Source: Thamnaconus septentrionalis (taxonomy: Eukaryota; Chordata; Actinopteri; Tetraodontiformes; Monacanthidae). Taken from it: a DNA stretch of 64,000 bases. Location: NCBI GenBank assembly GCA_009823395.1, contig CM020520.1:124001-188000 (forward strand). Direction: 5' to 3'. Made by a program: the position numbers and the translations under genes. Within the stretch, counting starts at the first letter, position 1. Every line of letters begins with the position of its first letter. This document shows positions 60,106-64,000 of this stretch, piece by piece. Under the pieces are notes generated by a model. It saw only the letters and a program-made list of their open reading frames with translations. It searched no databases and had not been told where the DNA came from.

Positions 60106-61856
60106 CCCGCAAACGCTGCTTGCAGCTTTAATTTTTATTTGTTCTTCTTCCCCTCTGGGTTGTCTGTTTTATACCACTACTATTATCTCCTGAGCCGCAC
60201 AAACAGCTGCACAATAAGTTGCTCTAAAGAAATATATTTTGCCTCATTTTGGGCCAGATATTGTGATTTAAAGCCCAATGAGACACATTTCCAGCCACAG
60301 TTCCTTCTACTCTCCTTATCTGAGACGGGACAGCCGTGTGCGCAGGCTTCTACTCGGCAGGGCACGGAAGTACAGCTCGTTTTTTTTTTTGCACTCCTTC
60401 AGTTTTATTCTCACATGGACGAGTGGCGAGGCTCCTAGCGTGGATTACAAAGTGCAAAACCCTCCCAAATATTTAAATCCACCTTCAAGAGCCAAAAGTG
60501 TTGCGTTGCCTCAGCCGAGGGTTGTCGAGATGTCGGAAGGCCAGAGCACAGCCGAGGTCTTCTGTCGGCCAATTAACGCTGGTGTCGGTGGGTCGCAGTC
60601 GGGTCGGAGGAGGGCGACACGAGTCGACTCCTGACAGCCCGGGCTCGGGATGTTAAACCAGGGACACACAACCCATCATACTGTTGCAGCAACATATAAA
60701 AACAGCAGCACAACAAAGAACAGAGCGTTCAAAAAAACCCAAAAAGTCCAAAGTGAAGAAGATTTTTCCGCCTCAGCAGAGGCTCTGCTGTTAATCCCCT
60801 CACCTCCTCCATTCAGTCGTCTTTCATTTCCACTAAGTGGCATACGGGGCTCATTTTACTCCCATTACAACATCCATCGCCATGACAACCACTAAGAGTG
60901 CGCCGCTTTTATTTGATTACTTTTTTAACTTTGGCTCCTAATTACTTTGCTGTAAAGTTTTTCGACACACACACACACACTCACAATTTAAATTCCACAG
61001 GCAGGCTTTGATCAGCACTACATTAAGCTTTACATTAGAAACTATCATTAGAGGACATCAGCCCTGCGTCCAATTTGCCCTGAGAAAAGAGTCACTGTTG
61101 AGTGTTGAGCAGCCCTGAGGGTGAGACTCAGCAGAGGCGAGGACCAATGAGCCGCGGCCAACTTGATTAGGGCCCGCAGTAATGCATCACTCCTCCCAGC
61201 TGAGGCTCTGGAGATGAAGGACTCGTCCTCATTGAAAACACACAATCTGGGGAGTGGAGTGGATTCATGTTTTTCCCAGCCTGCTCTCAGTGTTGGATGC
61301 GTCTGGAGATCAATGACTCATGAGTTCCACGTGTTGGGGAGAAGATACCAAGCCAGCGAGAGCGGTGCAGCCGCTTTTTAGGTTGGATTTTCAAAGAGCT
61401 TCTGCTGATGCAGCCAACACCATCAGTAGTTGAAAAAGCTCTCAGGCGGCGGCGGCGTTCCCCAACACTTGTGGAGAGCTAAGTGCTCCTTTCATTGGCA
61501 ACGTGTTTTTCAGATTTTTTTCTGAAGGCTTCAAGGAACTGAAATCGTCTTTAATCTGCGACGACCACTCATAAATAAAGTACAATGTTATTCAAGCCAA
61601 CGAGAAGCTCCTCCAGCTCCTCCCACGCACTCGTTCTTCATCACGCTGCGCCATGAAAGATCATCAGAGCCTCCGCCCCCTCCCCGACCCCCTCCCCCAC
61701 CACCACTTCACCTCAACACAGCAGATGCGGCTGCTGGGCTCAGGGCACCTTTCACGGAGCAGATGGCAGTGAACTTTAAAGCCAGCGGGGGTGCGAGCGG
61801 CCTGACAGCGGGGACGGCCTGCCTGATGTTTGATTAAGAGGCACGTCGACCTTTGC

Positions 61857-61876
61857 TGGGCTCCAGGGGGCGCTGA
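61857..61876 (+). promoter_or_regulatory. CTCF-like motif
   Basis: GGGCTCCAGGGGGCGCTGAG contains the CCAGGGGGCGCTG core. Motif match only. Confidence 0.4.
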
Positions 61877-61958
61877 GACACGCTCTCACCTGACAGGCTC
61901 AGCAGTCAGAGGCTGCTCATTACGGTCCCAATCTATCAATCCTTTTTCTCCTTTCTTT

Positions 61959-61961
<3 letters not shown>

Positions 61962-62007
<46 letters not shown>
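61962..62007. repeat. (CA)23 microsatellite
   Basis: Uninterrupted dinucleotide run. Confidence 0.97.
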
Positions 62008-62010
<3 letters not shown>

Positions 62011-62722
62011 ACTGGCGGAGAAAATGGTGGTGGAGTGGTTTTCACTCTTTTGGAGGTGCAGTAGGAAAGGAAAGAAGAGTGACTCAGGGTAAAAGTGGAG
62101 GCCTTGTTTGAGGCAGCAGCTCTGCTCAGCAGCCAGCGCTCCCTCCAGCAGCGTCTTTGATCAACACCGAGGAGCCTCTGGATGCTCCGCTCAGGATGAT
62201 AATTGATGGCGAGGAAGAGGGCCGGCCAGTCAATACGCCGTGATGAATTGGACCTGCGAAGTGGCAGCGGGTGTGCACCTCCGCCGCTTGTGACAAATTG
62301 GCCGTGTCAGACTGCAGGTATTTCCCTCTGCAATCAATACACACTGACAAATAGCGGCCGACCTTGCTTTATAATCACCGGGTAAAGACGCCGTATTTGC
62401 TGTTTGGTTTGATTTGTTTTGGACTCAAAGAAACACGAACGAGCACCCAGGACGCTGACTTCAAATCAATCAAAGAGCCTGACAGAGGATTTTGAAGCCG
62501 ATGTAAAAAGGTTCTTCAAAGTCCAACACAAAAAGAAAACACATTGAGACACGTGCAGCTCCACTGACGTTTGGTTGAAGTGCTTTGGCAATCTGACACA
62601 GCAGGACTAAATGTTCAAGTGACGGCTGCTTATTTTACTACAGCTGCACCTTTGCATGCGAATGAGCGGCGTGTGTTAGTTTAGAAGCCGTGGGATTTAT
62701 GGAGTGACTCACACACGTCCCG

Positions 62723-62740
62723 CTCTGCACCGGTGCAGAG
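62723..62740. repeat. 18-bp perfect palindrome
   Basis: CTCTGCACCGGTGCAGAG equals its own reverse complement. It sits in a short CpG cluster and is followed by GTGCAC and GCGCGCAC. Confidence 0.95.
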
Positions 62741-64000
62741 GACGAGCCGCTAACGTGCACGGCGCGCACGGCGGCGAGCACCTGCTGCTGAGCATCTGCC
62801 CCACCAGCGGGAGCCGGTAAAGCAGTCCGGAACCAAACGCCAGCGCATTAATTCAGCTTCACTGGGCGACTGCTAAGAGAGGTGGAGAGCACCGATGCAT
62901 GCTGTTCGAATGGAAAGTTGCTTTTATTGATAAAACCTTGAGTCAGGCCACTGCCGTTGTCTCCGCTTCGATGTCTCGACCAACAAAAGCCTCGTTTGTA
63001 TCGTTACTGTCTCAAATCAAACAAACTGCTTGAAATACGCACAGCAGCTCTTCAGCCGTCGGTGTTTCATCCCACTGGCCTCAGATCAATTCAAAGCAGT
63101 GTTTGCCATAACTCCAAATACAGTAGTGGAGAGACACGCAAACAAAAAAAATGACTTTGCTGTTCATTGTTAATCAGACAAAACTCTGAGACTGTGGACG
63201 GATTCTTAGCGCAACACAGTGCATCACAAATGCATGAGGTGTCCAGAAACTTCTCCCCACCGCCGCCTACGAGCCGCACCAGGCGAGGATGCACAAAAGC
63301 CAATTTAGCAGCAGAGTGATTTTCTCCCAGTGCACCGAAAGGCAACATTCCCCTGCACAACAGGTGCTTTTTCATGTTCCGTCTGTCCGGCTTTAATGAT
63401 CTCATTAGACGGCCACTCCAGCCAGGAGGGCGGCCCGCGGCACCCCCGCCACACGACAGGAAGTGCAACCACAGTGCTGAACACGGAGGCTGCGCCCTTT
63501 AAGAGAAGCAGCTTCCTGCCAGGACGGACGAGCGCCTGTGAAGAATACAAAGAAATAAATGCTAATTGAATTCCCGGCGTACGGCTCGTGCACGCGCCCA
63601 CAACTGGCACACGCATTCCCAGGAAGCCGAGGGCCCCCGTTATGCCGGAGCTGTACATCATTACCCAGAATTATGGCTGGCAGTTTCCCCAACTTGCTCT
63701 GCCAGCAATGAAATGGCACAGATTAATCATCCAGATGCTGACGGCAAACGACGGAGAGAAAGAGAGCGAAAAAAGAAATGGTCCCTGAGGCTGATCGGCA
63801 ACAGGAAGTCCCTGCACTTCACAACAAACCAACCCTCCACTGCACAACTGAGGAACTCTTCTATTGAATGCTTCTCATTAGCGTCTGAAGAAAGTCACAC
63901 ATCACTATCAAGTCTTTGGCCAGATTATCTCATTATTCTCAAAGCTGCCAGGTGGACTTATTCTGATTTTACGATGCAGAGCTTTTTCCTGTTTTAAAGG

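Larger units (their letters stand above)
60110..64000. other. Upstream region, 60.1-64.0 kb
   Basis: No exon recognised. It contains poly-T at 60380-60390, CA runs at 60966-60981 and 61962-62007, a CTCF-like core at 61857-61876 and a small CpG cluster at 62710-62830. The rest looks unique. No exon of actr3b, the gene upstream of DPP6 in mammals, is seen. Confidence 0.5.

Noticed and set aside
59753..60438. Gly-Arg-rich frame on plus and Pro-Thr-Asp repeats on minus
   Set aside because: Translation products of the minisatellite at 59851-60105; the GRG pattern is not an RGG-box protein exon.
60110..64000. Search for exons of actr3b or another neighbour upstream of dpp6
   Set aside because: No actin-related or other recognisable peptide was found in any frame, so I do not annotate a neighbouring gene.

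Overview
The window reads as nuclear DNA of a ray-finned fish. It is dominated by long simple repeats ((CA)n, (GA)n, (CAG)n, (CCT)n). Coding signal is limited to short exon-sized islands with GT/AG borders, and no long intact reading frame belongs to a known family. The only gene I can support is dpp6 (dipeptidyl-peptidase-like protein 6, DPPX), on the minus strand. It is a catalytically dead, type II membrane relative of DPP4 that serves as an auxiliary subunit of Kv4 A-type potassium channels in neurons. I cannot tell which teleost co-orthologue (a or b) it is. Its main introns are far shorter than the several-hundred-kilobase human equivalents, which suggests a compact genome, probably a spiny-rayed fish (inference).  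Three dpp6 exons are visible, listed in transcript order. Exon 1L (44605 down to 44435, 57 codons) encodes the long cytoplasmic N-terminus beginning MATLYQRF. Exon 1S (16504 down to 16439, 22 codons) encodes the short alternative N-terminus beginning MTSAKE and contains a polyglutamine run. Common exon 2 (416 down to 302) encodes [14 protein letters not shown] and the whole transmembrane helix. Both first exons end in phase 0, exactly matching the phase-0 acceptor of exon 2, so the window shows the alternative-promoter architecture known from mammals. The intron from 1L to 2 is 44.0 kb and from 1S to 2 is 16.0 kb. Exon 3 and the extracellular domain lie beyond the left edge.  Layout: 1-301 is the start of intron 2. 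302-416 is exon 2. 417-16438 is intron shared by both isoforms. 16439-16504 is exon 1S with its CpG-rich surround. 16505-44434 is intron used only by the long isoform. 44435-44605 is exon 1L inside a CpG-rich promoter zone. 44606-64000 is upstream DNA with no recognisable exon; it includes a 2.2 kb block of diverged tandem repeats and a CpG-dense minisatellite at about 57.95-60.1 kb.  The strongest regulatory signal is a tandem pair of RE1/NRSE (REST-binding) motifs at 43909-43929 and 43958-43978, about 0.5 kb inside the intron that follows exon 1L. The second is a canonical 21-bp match, and the pair gives a plausible basis for neuron-restricted expression of the long isoform. Other points of note are a weak exon 2 donor followed at once by G-runs and a (CA)n tract, many CTCF-like cores, a perfect 23-bp hairpin at 9.34 kb, a four-copy 20-bp repeat carrying GTCACATGA boxes at 27.2 kb, an 85 percent inverted repeat at 36.7 kb, and two adjacent hairpins at 47.4 kb. 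I found no new multi-gene system. The most valuable content is the regulatory architecture of dpp6.
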